Assembly: GCF_003966265.1 (NCBI RefSeq)
Contig: NZ_RXNV01000002.1
Coordinates: 186,001 to 250,000, forward strand
DNA: 64,000 nucleotides
Direction of reading: 5' to 3'
Source: Shewanella atlantica
GTDB lineage: Bacteria > Pseudomonadota > Gammaproteobacteria > Enterobacterales > Shewanellaceae
Translations under genes and position numbers: made by a program
Shown: piece by piece, positions 32,987 to 42,008 of the stretch
Layout of the letters: every line of letters begins with the position of its first letter
Position numbering within the stretch: position 1 is the first letter of the stretch
Notes under the pieces: generated by a model
Database searches by the model: none
The model's input: only the letters and a program-made list of their open reading frames with translations
Told to the model about the DNA's origin: nothing

Positions 32987-33045
32987 GTTACTGTCTATTC
33001 AAAGGTTTGCTCAAATAGAGCCCCCCACACATTAGGAGCGTCACA

Positions 33046-33414
33046 TTGGCAATTGAACACAGCGAATTGATGGCTGAGTTAAGTTCACTCAACTGCAGAA
33101 CTAATTTCACCATTAAGAAAATCACCGAATATATGCTGCCGGAGCTCAAAGAGCCTATCTACCTTCATGGCGCCGATAAAGATTGCCAACTGGTTATCAG
33201 GCCTGCTTATGAAGTGTTTTTGGCCGATCTTTCTGAGCTCGAAGGAGTCAAACACAAAGAGGGTTACTTCCACAATAATGAGATGACTCGATTCCCTAAA
33301 CGTGTGCAGAAGAGCCTCAATGGTATTCATTATGGTTTAGCATTTAAGTTTTCTGATAAAGAGGCGGTTAAACGCTTTATCAGCAGACTTCTCGGCATTA
33401 TTAATGGCTGTTAA
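33046..33414 (+). CDS. Conserved hypothetical protein
   Basis: A 122-residue soluble protein with no signal peptide, membrane helix or motif that I recognise. It is mixed alpha/beta in character, with a basic C-terminal helix (DKEAVKRFISRLLG). Translation is placed at a TTG because AGGAG lies seven bases upstream and no ATG with a better site exists. It begins a plus-strand run of small genes after the roxA terminator. Its function is unknown. Confidence 0.65.
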   Translation: MAIEHSELMAELSSLNCRTNFTIKKITEYMLPELKEPIYLHGADKDCQLVIRPAYEVFLADLSELEGVKHKEGYFHNNEMTRFPKRVQKSLNGIHYGLAFKFSDKEAVKRFISRLLGIINGC

Positions 33415-33552
33415 ACTTGAGGTGCAGAGTAAACTAAATTGATGAGGTTTAGCAGGCAGTGAAAATAACCAATGTGTTATTAGTCATGACTCAGTTGGCT
33501 ATCACTGCCGAGATGTTGAGCCTTTCCACTACAATAAATATCTGAATCCAAG

Positions 33553-34059
33553 ATGAATAAATTAATATTACTCACCGAAATACTTAAACTACTCGACGCC
33601 ATCAAGCTGTCCGCTGTTAAGGCGGCCAATCAAGCTCATGAAACAGCCACTCATAGTGAAACTGTCGCCAGGAGTAAGTACGAAACATTTGGACTGGAAG
33701 CATCGTATCTTGCACATGGACAAGCTCAGCGTGTGGCTGAGTGCACGATGGATCTCAAAGCGTTCACAGAACTGAATCTCTGTGCATTTAATGATGGTAA
33801 GTCTATTGGGCTTGGGGCTCTGGTTGTCATCATGGATGAAAAAGATGATGAACAATTTCTATTTATCGGTCCCGGTGCCGGTGGGCTGAAGTTTTCTGTG
33901 ACGGTGGATATTCAGGCCTCACCAGAACAAGTTGAGGTTATGATCATCACGCCATCCTCTCCTCTTGGCTGTGCGTTAATGGGTCGAGGGCTGGATGATA
34001 TTGTGGCTATCAATATCGGGGATAATCGAAAAGAGTATGAGATCGTCGCTGTTTACTGA
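33553..34059 (+). CDS. GreA/GreB C-terminal-domain-like protein
   Basis: A 168-residue protein. The N-terminal half is helical (about residues 1-75, rich in Ala, His and Glu). The C-terminal half (about 80-168) resembles the FKBP-like domain of transcript cleavage factors GreA/GreB, ending SPLGCALMGRGLDDIVAINI, the segment recognisable in that family. The N-terminal coiled coil that reaches the polymerase active site is shorter than in GreA, so cleavage activity is uncertain. Rnk-like polymerase binding is another possibility. Unlinked to other transcription genes. Confidence 0.6.
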   Translation: MNKLILLTEILKLLDAIKLSAVKAANQAHETATHSETVARSKYETFGLEASYLAHGQAQRVAECTMDLKAFTELNLCAFNDGKSIGLGALVVIMDEKDDEQFLFIGPGAGGLKFSVTVDIQASPEQVEVMIITPSSPLGCALMGRGLDDIVAINIGDNRKEYEIVAVY

Positions 34060-34132
34060 TGATTTCCTGTTTTAATAACGTTTTAACAATCGATCTCTAT
34101 ATCTGGATACTTTGTCACTCTAGGATCAATTC

Positions 34133-34753
34133 ATGAAAAGATTTAGCGCTCTTATTGTGATTGCGCTCTTAATGAGCGTCAGCTCAATGCTTCAGGCTCA
34201 AGAACTCATCGAATCCTCGAAGACGCGCGAGGAAGTTGTTTTATGGGGATCAGCTATGGAGGCGTACTCAGGACTTGAGAAGTTTAATGGCCTGTGGCGA
34301 GGAGCCGGAGAAGGAAAGTGGGGCGCCTCAGATGCCGAAAAACAGTTCGCCTCTATCTTAGGCGGAAAAGTAGTTTGCAGAGGTGGGCGGTCAGTGTATC
34401 CGCAGCAGAAACGCAATCCTGAGGGGGAAACCCACCTGTCTCATTCTCTATTTTCTCTTACCGATAACGGTAAGACGCTTTCGCTGAGTGAATATGATAA
34501 TGAAGGGTTTATTGCCCACTATGCGCTCGATTTAAATGCATCAAAAGCCAATCTCTCCTGGATTTTTGAACTGGTGAGGGGCGAGAATCTTCCTCCGAAT
34601 TTTTCAGCGCGCCTCAGCTTAGTGTTAACGGGGAAAGACCAATATACAGAAACATTTGAACTGGATTTTAGTGGTAAAGGTTATGTGACCTACCTGACGA
34701 ATCGGCTTTGGAAGATCTCAGATAAGCTCGAAGGCGGTTGTGGCAACTATTGA
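34133..34753 (+). CDS. Secreted hypothetical protein
   Basis: A 206-residue protein with a clear signal peptide (residues 1-22, cleavage near MLQAQE) and a beta-rich mature part. The FNGLWRGAGEGKWG stretch near residue 54 recalls the opening strand of lipocalin-like or small beta-barrel domains, but I cannot assign a family. Two cysteines (in VVCRGG and the C-terminal GGCGNY) could form a disulfide. It is expected in the periplasm and lies 48 bases before an M14-like hydrolase gene. Confidence 0.6.
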   Translation: MKRFSALIVIALLMSVSSMLQAQELIESSKTREEVVLWGSAMEAYSGLEKFNGLWRGAGEGKWGASDAEKQFASILGGKVVCRGGRSVYPQQKRNPEGETHLSHSLFSLTDNGKTLSLSEYDNEGFIAHYALDLNASKANLSWIFELVRGENLPPNFSARLSLVLTGKDQYTETFELDFSGKGYVTYLTNRLWKISDKLEGGCGNY

Positions 34754-34801
34754 GCGCGCCACTGAATATTATTAACTCCCCATCTAATCATAAGGCAAAA
34801 T

Positions 34802-35722
34802 ATGAAACAGTCAGACACCTATTCCATCGGCATACTGGGCAGTAAATGGGGTGAAGAGGAGAAAAAACGATGGCTCCTGCGACAAGAGGTTAGACGTTCC
34901 TATAAGAAAGAGGTGCTTTCAAAACTGGAGCCTCTGAAGGAAGGTTTCGATGTCGAGCAATACGGTGAACTCTCCTATGATGCTGGCAAGTACCCGCTGT
35001 TTGTCGTAAAAAATCGTAAATGGGATAGTAATAAGGCGACCATTTTGGTCACCGGAGGCGTTCATGGTTATGAAACCAGTGGTGTTCAAGGAGCCATTCG
35101 ATTTCTTGAAACCAAAGCTGAGCTTTATGGCAAACAGTTCAACATTATTGTTGCGCCATGCCTGAGCCCCTGGGGATATGAAACCATTAACCGCTGGAAT
35201 CCAAATGCGGTCGACCCCAACCGCTCCTTTTATGAAGATAGTCCATCGGAAGAAGCTGCTACATTGATGCGATATATCGCTGCACTCGAACTTAAGCTCA
35301 CTGCGCATATCGATCTGCATGAAACCACTGACACTGACAATAGTGAATTCAGACCTGCGTTAGCAGCCAGGGATGGCAGCGTGCATAACAACTGGAACAT
35401 TCCAGATGGCTTCTACCTTGTGGGGGACACTGAAAACCCGGTAGATGAATTTCAAAAAGCAGTTATTGAGGTGGTCGCTCAGGTGACACATATCGCGCCG
35501 CCCGATGAGGAGGGTAAACTCATCGGTGTTGAGCTTTCTCAGGAGGGGGTGGTCAATTACGCGACTAAGGCTCTGGGGCTGTGTATTGGATTTAGTGGTG
35601 CGGCCTTTACTACGACAACAGAGGTTTATCCTGACAGCCCTCTGGTCGACGATGAAAACTGTATCCTTGCTCAAGTCGCAGCAATAACTGGCGGATTAGA
35701 CTTTATCTTAGAGACGGTATAA
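34802..35722 (+). CDS. M14/succinylglutamate desuccinylase-like zinc hydrolase
   Basis: A 306-residue zinc hydrolase of the M14 carboxypeptidase/aspartoacylase superfamily. The zinc ligands are seen as GGVHGYETSG (HxxE type, near residue 86) and HIDLHETTDTD (near residue 166). NRSFYED carries the substrate-binding Asn-Arg, and the candidate catalytic Glu is in TTTEVYPDSPL. There is no signal peptide, so it acts in the cytoplasm. It probably cleaves an N-acyl amino acid or short peptide amide bond; there is no arginine-catabolism gene nearby to identify it as AstE. Confidence 0.8.
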   Translation: MKQSDTYSIGILGSKWGEEEKKRWLLRQEVRRSYKKEVLSKLEPLKEGFDVEQYGELSYDAGKYPLFVVKNRKWDSNKATILVTGGVHGYETSGVQGAIRFLETKAELYGKQFNIIVAPCLSPWGYETINRWNPNAVDPNRSFYEDSPSEEAATLMRYIAALELKLTAHIDLHETTDTDNSEFRPALAARDGSVHNNWNIPDGFYLVGDTENPVDEFQKAVIEVVAQVTHIAPPDEEGKLIGVELSQEGVVNYATKALGLCIGFSGAAFTTTTEVYPDSPLVDDENCILAQVAAITGGLDFILETV

Positions 35723-35921
35723 CGGGCGTTTTTGTTGGGCTTACTTGAAGAGAGCGACAATCTACCTGCAACGGGTAACAAAGAGTTCATCTCTAGTTGC
35801 CCATAAACTTGAATTTGACAAAACTGGTTACATACTGATTAATAGTTAGTTATCTACAGCCTAGTCGCTGTATTATCACTTTTTTGTGTAAAAAGATGTT
35901 AAATGCTTTGGAGGCTACTGC

Positions 35922-36293
35922 TTGAATTTTCGTAATTTTGCAAAAAAATTAACGCTATTAGTTGTCGCATCGATATTTTTATTAACCGGGTGTAACTTAG
36001 CCAACCACGGCTCATTTGTTACGCAAACTTTCTCGAGTACCGATTGGGCAGAGGAACAAACCTTGACACGTCTGGGCCCGGTAGAAGGTAAAAGCTGTCA
36101 AACCGCAGCGCTTTACTTCATCCCACAAGGTGATTCAACATCGACGAACGCAGCGATAGCAGATGCTAAGGGACAAAGGGCAGGGACTCTATTATTAGCT
36201 GACGTCTCAATAGATGATAAGTTGTGGCTGGAGTTTGGTTATTCGGTGCAGTGTATACTTGTCAGCGCCACGGCTTATGGCGTCGCGCCATAA
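35922..36293 (+). CDS. Small TRL-like lipoprotein
   Basis: A 123-residue lipoprotein with a signal peptide ending in the lipobox LLTGC (Cys24). The mature part is short, with QRAGTLLLADVSIDDKLWLEFGYSVQCILVSATAYG forming beta-strand repeats. Translation starts at a TTG with GGAGG seven bases upstream. The pattern resembles small TRL-type lipoproteins of unknown function; I am not sure of the family. A hairpin follows between it and the convergent CoA-transferase gene. Confidence 0.6.
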   Translation: MNFRNFAKKLTLLVVASIFLLTGCNLANHGSFVTQTFSSTDWAEEQTLTRLGPVEGKSCQTAALYFIPQGDSTSTNAAIADAKGQRAGTLLLADVSIDDKLWLEFGYSVQCILVSATAYGVAP

Positions 36294-36354
36294 TATGGTC
36301 TCAGATTTGTTACTGAATAACTCTTTACTTAATAACTTTGCTAAAAACTGAAAT

Positions 36355-36377
36355 AGCCAGTTGTCTAACAACTGGCT
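36355..36377. terminator. Hairpin between the convergent lipoprotein and CoA-transferase genes
   Basis: AGCCAGTTGT, CTA loop, ACAACTGGCT: ten perfect pairs, with a T-rich stretch on the minus-strand side. Confidence 0.65.
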
Positions 36378-36404
36378 TAAACAGATTAACCTATAGGTTG
36401 AGCG

Positions 36405-37691
36405 CTAAACACTTAATCCCCACATATCGAAGGTTTCTCTACAGAGCTGTTCTCTGAAATCAGGGTGGGCTATGTCTATCAAGGCTCTGGCTCTTTCACG
36501 CAGCGAACGACCGCGTAGGTTGGCACTGCCGTATTCGGTAACGATATAGTGAACATGAGCTCGCGTCGTCACAACGCCGGCGCCAGGAGAAAGAACTGTC
36601 GCTATCCTCGAGACCTTGCCACCCGCTGCGGTGCTGGGAAGTGCGATAACCGAACGGCCCCCTTCTGATAACCCCGCACCGCGAATAAAGTCCATTTGAC
36701 CGCCGACACCGGAATAGATACGCGTACCCAAAGAGTCTGCACAGATCTGACCCGAAATATCGACCTGAAGAGCGGAGTTAATCGCCATCACATTAGGGTT
36801 TTTTCTTATGATAGAGGTGTCATTTACCTGCTCTATATCCATAAAAATGACCGAAGGGTTATCGTCCACATAGTCATAGAGCCGTTGACTGCCCAAGGCA
36901 AAGCCTGTTACCAACTTACCCGGATGAACTTTCTTCTTACTGTTGTTGATCACACCACTTTCGACCAGGTTAAGCACACCATCGGAAAATAGTTCTGTGT
37001 GGATCCCCAGATCTTTATGGCCATTAAGGCAACTGAGTACCGCATCAGGAATGGCGCCAATCCCCATCTGAAGACAGTCGCCGTTTCTGACCAGTTCAGC
37101 CACGTTGTTACCAATCGCCAGGCTGGTTTCATCGCTGGCAGCGAGTGGGTGTTGGGGGAGAGGAGAACTGGCTTCATAGACTGCTGCAAACTTGTCGAAA
37201 TGGATAAAACCATCACCATGTGTACGGGGCATCTGTGGGTTGATATGCGCAATGATCTTTCCAGCCACCTGACACGCGGCCAGTGTCGCTTCCACAGAAA
37301 TACCTAATGAACACATGCCGTGCTTGTCGGGTGGTGAAACCTGAACGATGGCCGTGTCTATCTTCTGTTCGCCGGAGCGAAACAGCTTAGGGACTTCCGA
37401 GAGAAAGATTGGGACATAGTCGGCATCACCTTGCTGTAGCAATAGACGTGTCGGTAAGCCACCGAAGAAGCAACGGTGGCGTAGGTGCCCCTTGAGTTTC
37501 TCATCGCTAAGTGACTCGGCGCATTCGGTATGAAGTTGTAGCAGGGTTAGATCTTTTTTACTCAGAGCGTGCTGAGCCAAGGCATTAAGCAGTAATCTGG
37601 GAGTCGCTCCCATGGAGTGGGTCCAGAGGGTCTCGCCGTCCTGGATCAGGGAAACTGCTTCTAGTGCACTCTTACAAATGATTGGAGCCAT
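36405..37691 (-). CDS. Acetyl-CoA hydrolase/CoA-transferase family protein
   Basis: A 428-residue family I CoA-transferase of the Cat1/4-hydroxybutyrate CoA-transferase type. Two halves are seen: an N-terminal domain with QVSPPDKHGMCSLGISVEATLAA, and a C-terminal domain with GVGGQMDFIRGA and VHYIVTEYGSANLRGRSLRERA. These are the CoA- and substrate-binding signatures. It transfers CoA between acetate and another carboxylic acid or hydrolyses acetyl-CoA. No clear partner pathway lies beside it, so the acid is unknown. Single gene on the minus strand. Confidence 0.87.
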   Translation of the reverse strand: MAPIICKSALEAVSLIQDGETLWTHSMGATPRLLLNALAQHALSKKDLTLLQLHTECAESLSDEKLKGHLRHRCFFGGLPTRLLLQQGDADYVPIFLSEVPKLFRSGEQKIDTAIVQVSPPDKHGMCSLGISVEATLAACQVAGKIIAHINPQMPRTHGDGFIHFDKFAAVYEASSPLPQHPLAASDETSLAIGNNVAELVRNGDCLQMGIGAIPDAVLSCLNGHKDLGIHTELFSDGVLNLVESGVINNSKKKVHPGKLVTGFALGSQRLYDYVDDNPSVIFMDIEQVNDTSIIRKNPNVMAINSALQVDISGQICADSLGTRIYSGVGGQMDFIRGAGLSEGGRSVIALPSTAAGGKVSRIATVLSPGAGVVTTRAHVHYIVTEYGSANLRGRSLRERARALIDIAHPDFREQLCRETFDMWGLSV

Positions 37692-38358
37692 TAAAGATAT
37701 CCGTTGATTAAGTTATTGTTTAAGTTCTTATTTAAGTTCTTATTTAAATATTTGTTCAACTTGTCGTTTAGATATGAGTGGTGTTGAGAAAATGTCCAGT
37801 TTAATGAGCGTTAAGACCTCAAAATATATTGAGTCGCTCAATTTGAGATATACCATACGGAGAAGTTAAAAGAGAGTCATTGATTAAGATCAGACTTGCC
37901 GATTAATGTCGGCAGCGTTAACCCTTGTTGTAACCTCTGATTTCGAACTGTAATTAGCTCTGATTGAGTCTGCGGGGCATAAGTTCTTGGGTAGCCCCAG
38001 CCATGAGAATGTTATAAGCACAGCTTTAATACGATTCGAAGTGATATATACCTACACTTTTGTTGGCCATGGATGTTCGTGTTTGTTCAAACCTTATGCA
38101 TTAAGGAATACACTTAACTTGTGGGCAAAGTGAATAGGGTGTGGTGCTTGTCACGCTTTGGAGTTGACGCCAGGGTGTGGCGGTGCTCTTGTTAATTTAA
38201 CATTTGCGACGCGAGTAGCCTTTTACAAATCGAAGATGAATACTTGTGTACCTTTTGCTTAGAGTCCAGTAACTTGTATTTATTAGAGAAGCTTTGTTAT
38301 TTGTAGCTAGCTTGACTCATGGATATAGCACTTAATGTGTCTATAATGATTATGGTAA
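37692..38358. other. Long intergenic region upstream of the NspS-like gene
   Basis: 667 bases with no convincing gene. It holds a TTATTTAAGTTC-type short direct repeat at about 37718-37745. A GGGGC/GCCCC pair flanks about 15 bases near 37975-38000, and a TATAAT lies at 38342-38347 just before the first possible start of the next gene. I looked for a cyclic-di-GMP riboswitch core and did not find one. Confidence 0.4.
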
Positions 38359-39435
38359 ATGGATTTAATACCAAGGATGAGCATACTTTTGAGATTTAAT
38401 CTTACTCTGTGTGTCGCTGTTAGTCTTCTTTCATTATTTACTCAGCCCTCCTATGGCGCAGAGAGAACGCTGACAATCCTTAATTGGAGCGAGTACCTGG
38501 ATCCGGATCTCGTTCACCGTTTCGAGCAAAAATATCAGGTTAAAGTTTCCGAACTATATTACGGCTCCGATGAGCAGCGCTCAGATCTTCTGCTACAAAA
38601 TAACGCCTACGGTTACGATCTTATCCTCTCATCCGGTGTCGATCTGCAAAATTATATCAATCGTGGTTGGCTCGCCGCGCTCGAAGAGGACAAGCTCTCT
38701 TTTCTTAATCAGTTGAACCCTAAATGGAGAGGGGCATTTCCCGGTGCTGTTCAATATGCAATTCCCTATTTTTGGGGAACCGTAGGCATAGTTTATCGCC
38801 ATGATTTAATCCAAGAACCTATTACTCACTGGAAACAGCTATACCAGCCTGCTGCCGAGTTACAAGGTAAAGTCGGCATGATTGATGAGCCAAGAGATCT
38901 GATTGGTATGTGCCTAAAGTCATTGGGCTATTCCGCTAATAGTGAATTGAGCAGCCAGCTCAATGAAGTTGAAAGTGTGCTGCAATCCCAAAAAGCGATG
39001 GTTAACTCCTACATCTATATGACCCTCGATGAACACTCTCCCATAGTGAGCGGTGAAATTGTTGCGTCTATGATTTACAACGGAGATGCGCTAATGGTAA
39101 AGGAACACAGCGAAAACCTGACCTTTGTGTTGCCCGAAGAGGGGGGGGCAATTTGGGTCGATTACCTCACCATAGGTGCCAAGGCGAAGGAGCCGGAACT
39201 TGCCTATGCTTTTCTTAACTTTATCAATCAAGCTGAGCATGCGGCTCAGCTAGCTCAATATGTCTATTACGCGACACCTAATCTGGCGGCGGAAAAATTA
39301 TTGCCGGAAGAATTTTTGAATGACAAGGTGATCTATCCCAATGCAGATAAGCTTAAAAACTCGGAGTTTTACAGGCCATTATCGGCCCGGATCCAGCGTA
39401 GACGTAACGTTATCAGCATCAATATATTGCCTTAG
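38359..39435 (+). CDS. PotD-like polyamine-binding sensor protein (NspS-like)
   Basis: A 358-residue periplasmic binding protein of the spermidine/putrescine (PotD) family. A signal peptide spans about residues 8-33 (ending SYGAE). LTILNWSEYLDPDLVHRFE and YFWGTVGIVYR are PotD-type ligand-pocket segments. No ABC permease or ATPase genes are present. Instead a membrane GGDEF-EAL gene starts six bases after the stop, the arrangement of nspS-mbaA in Vibrio cholerae, in which the binding protein reports norspermidine/spermidine to the enzyme. The start may be the second ATG (38377). A G8 tract lies at 39141-39148. Confidence 0.82.
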   Translation: MDLIPRMSILLRFNLTLCVAVSLLSLFTQPSYGAERTLTILNWSEYLDPDLVHRFEQKYQVKVSELYYGSDEQRSDLLLQNNAYGYDLILSSGVDLQNYINRGWLAALEEDKLSFLNQLNPKWRGAFPGAVQYAIPYFWGTVGIVYRHDLIQEPITHWKQLYQPAAELQGKVGMIDEPRDLIGMCLKSLGYSANSELSSQLNEVESVLQSQKAMVNSYIYMTLDEHSPIVSGEIVASMIYNGDALMVKEHSENLTFVLPEEGGAIWVDYLTIGAKAKEPELAYAFLNFINQAEHAAQLAQYVYYATPNLAAEKLLPEEFLNDKVIYPNADKLKNSEFYRPLSARIQRRRNVISINILP

Positions 39436-39441
39436 ACGCCT

Positions 39442-41895
39442 ATGAAACTTAAGACTAAGTTACCGTTATTATTTATATCTTTGGTTTGCATCCCGCTCAT
39501 ATTGCTGGGGGCCATGGCTTTTGTCGAGCTAAAAAGTGCGGCAGAGAAAAGCAGTGCTACTCAGGTGACTAAGTTTCTCGAACAGGTTGTCGCTCAAACA
39601 GACCGCTTAATAAAAACGGCACAAGCCAATGTTGAGCTGATCGCAGATGATTCCCTGTTACACAGCTACATGCTGACTGAGGATGAGGATGAGCGCTATA
39701 CACTGATGCAACGTCCCTTGCTCCGGAAATTAAAAAGCATCATGAAGGTGTTTCCTCAATACTATGAAATGAGGGTGATACTCCCCGACGGCTATGAAGA
39801 CCTCAGGTTAACGTCATATTTTATCGCTAATTTGAAAGATGAGGAGGAGGCGAGTGAGCTGTTTATTTCGATGGGGCATGATGAAAGAAATGAAAAAGTA
39901 CAGTTCATTACGAATCCGGATAATGACAAATTCAGCTTATATGTGTCAAAGCGTGTAGAGATAATCAATAAGGCGGTGGAATCATTTAACGCCGCTCCAA
40001 AAATGCGAGGCTATTTTGTCATTACGGTGAGTCTGGATGCCTTAAATGACGTTCTGCTCGATTCCCCCTGGAGTGGAGCGCGATTTATTATCACAGACCA
40101 ATCGGGAAGTGCTGTCTTACCCTATTCAGCTAAATCTGAGTCAGATATAGCCTCTGTGTATAAGGCCTTAAAAGAAGAGCAGGAAAGCCCCTCAAGTTTC
40201 AGCGTTCATGAACTCGATGGCGAAAGCTATTATCACACCAGTCTCTCTTTGAAGTCAGGGTTATGGTTGCATGCCTTACTCCCTGAGGACATTTTGCTCC
40301 AATACAGTAGAGATATGAGTTGGCTGGTGGCAATGATCACCCTTTTTTCTGTCGCATTTTCTATTCCCTTGTTGCTCTTTCTGAGCCATTTTCAAATTGT
40401 ACGGCCGTTAAATAAACTGCATCACGCTTTTCTACGTTTAGGTAAAAATGTCGAATTGATTCAGGTGAAAACATCGGGCGATGATGAGCTTGATGAATTA
40501 GGTAAAGAGTTTAACCGGATGAGCCTCAAGCTTTTCAAATCAAACGAGAAAATCCGGGAGTTGGCTTTTAACGATCCACTTACCGGATTACCCAATCGGT
40601 TTATGTTCACCAAACACCTTAACCTTTCTTTGGAGTCTGCCAAGTGTGATAGCGGACAACTTGCTGTCATGTTTATTGACTTGGATAATTTTAAGCATAT
40701 TAATGACAACCTTGGCCACCAATCGGGCGATCAACTTTTACATGAAATTGGTGACCGCTTGCAACGTAACCTGCGTAGTAAAGATTTCTGTGAACACTTC
40801 AGCGATAGCGACATGGTCGCCAGACTTGGAGGGGATGAATTTACAGTCTTTCTCGGTGAGTTACCTTCCATTAAAACCGCCGAGAAAGTCGCAAAGCGGA
40901 TCCTGGACATCATATCACTTCCCATTGTGCTGGGTGGTAAGAACTATTATATCAGTGCCAGTATTGGTATTGCCTGTTATCCACAAAATGGAGTGACGAC
41001 TCAAGAGTTGATAAAAAATGCAGATATCGCCATGTATCATGCAAAAAAGACGGGGAAAGGTAGTTACCAGCATTTTTCTGATAGCCTGAGTCGTCAAAAT
41101 GAGGAGTTTTCGGTCATAGAGCAAAAAATGCATGAAGCGGTAGAAAATGAGCGATTTGAGTTGTACTTCCAACCCATTGTAGATAGCAGTACTCACCGTA
41201 TTGTCTCACTGGAAGCCCTTATCCGTTGGTATGACGATGAATTTGGGTTTATTCCCCCGGATAAGTTTATTCCCTTAGCCGAGAAAAATGGCTTAATTAT
41301 GGTAATAGGGGACTGGGTCATTCGTGAAGCCTGCCGTCAACTCAAAATTTGGCAAGATAGAGGAATTTTAGATATTCAGTTGGCAATCAACGTATCGGCA
41401 ATACAGCTGAACAACCCCAAGTTTGCTCAACAGCTATATCAGTGCATAACAGAGAGTGGGATCATCCCCGGAACTCTCTATATCGAACTAACAGAGACAA
41501 CCATTATCAATGGTGAACAAGAGATCTTTGTGACGTTAGAATGGCTTCGCAGTAAAGGGATCAGAATAGCCTTGGATGATTTCGGTACCGGTTACTCCTC
41601 ATTGAGTTATTTGAGAAACCTGCCTATCGATATCTTAAAAATTGACCAGAGCTTTATTCGTGATATTAACAATAAAAACAACAATGTGATCCTATCAGCA
41701 GTAATAGTAATGGCACATGCACTTGGCTTTAAAGTCGTAGCCGAAGGAGTCGAAGAGCGAGGCCATCTTGCATTTTTGGTCAAGGAAGGATGCGATCTAC
41801 TTCAGGGTTACATGTTCAGTCGGCCACAAGCTGCGGACGATATTACCAGAATACTGCTTAAGGAAACCAAAGAGGAGGCGAGCAAAACGGGCTAG
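39442..41895 (+). CDS. Membrane GGDEF-EAL cyclic-di-GMP enzyme (MbaA-like)
   Basis: An 817-residue inner-membrane protein. The first helix is at about residues 7-28. A periplasmic sensor domain of about 260 residues follows, then a second helix (about 292-315), HAMP (about 315-370) and GGDEF (about 375-545) with intact RLGGDEFTVF. The EAL domain (about 560-810) has an intact EALIRW and the ALDDFGTGYSSL loop. Both activities look possible. It is coupled to the upstream PotD-like gene, so its periplasmic domain probably binds that protein, as MbaA binds NspS in Vibrio, to control biofilm formation. The link is inferred from layout. Confidence 0.85.
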   Translation: MKLKTKLPLLFISLVCIPLILLGAMAFVELKSAAEKSSATQVTKFLEQVVAQTDRLIKTAQANVELIADDSLLHSYMLTEDEDERYTLMQRPLLRKLKSIMKVFPQYYEMRVILPDGYEDLRLTSYFIANLKDEEEASELFISMGHDERNEKVQFITNPDNDKFSLYVSKRVEIINKAVESFNAAPKMRGYFVITVSLDALNDVLLDSPWSGARFIITDQSGSAVLPYSAKSESDIASVYKALKEEQESPSSFSVHELDGESYYHTSLSLKSGLWLHALLPEDILLQYSRDMSWLVAMITLFSVAFSIPLLLFLSHFQIVRPLNKLHHAFLRLGKNVELIQVKTSGDDELDELGKEFNRMSLKLFKSNEKIRELAFNDPLTGLPNRFMFTKHLNLSLESAKCDSGQLAVMFIDLDNFKHINDNLGHQSGDQLLHEIGDRLQRNLRSKDFCEHFSDSDMVARLGGDEFTVFLGELPSIKTAEKVAKRILDIISLPIVLGGKNYYISASIGIACYPQNGVTTQELIKNADIAMYHAKKTGKGSYQHFSDSLSRQNEEFSVIEQKMHEAVENERFELYFQPIVDSSTHRIVSLEALIRWYDDEFGFIPPDKFIPLAEKNGLIMVIGDWVIREACRQLKIWQDRGILDIQLAINVSAIQLNNPKFAQQLYQCITESGIIPGTLYIELTETTIINGEQEIFVTLEWLRSKGIRIALDDFGTGYSSLSYLRNLPIDILKIDQSFIRDINNKNNNVILSAVIVMAHALGFKVVAEGVEERGHLAFLVKEGCDLLQGYMFSRPQAADDITRILLKETKEEASKTG

Positions 41896-42008
41896 TTAGC
41901 ATAGGAAACTTAATTGTTGCTTGTGAATGACAGACGAGCTAAATAACACCTCTGGTTGCCGATATTTGTTGGCAGTAAAGGTGTCCCTGATGAAGCCTTA
42001 TACAATCG

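Noticed and set aside
34802..35722. Succinylglutamate desuccinylase AstE
   Set aside because: No other ast genes are present and only the general M14 zinc site is recognisable.
37692..38358. Cyclic-di-GMP (GEMM) riboswitch before the NspS-like gene
   Set aside because: None of the conserved core (the GGGACGCAAAGCC-type segment and its receptor) can be found in the 667 bases.
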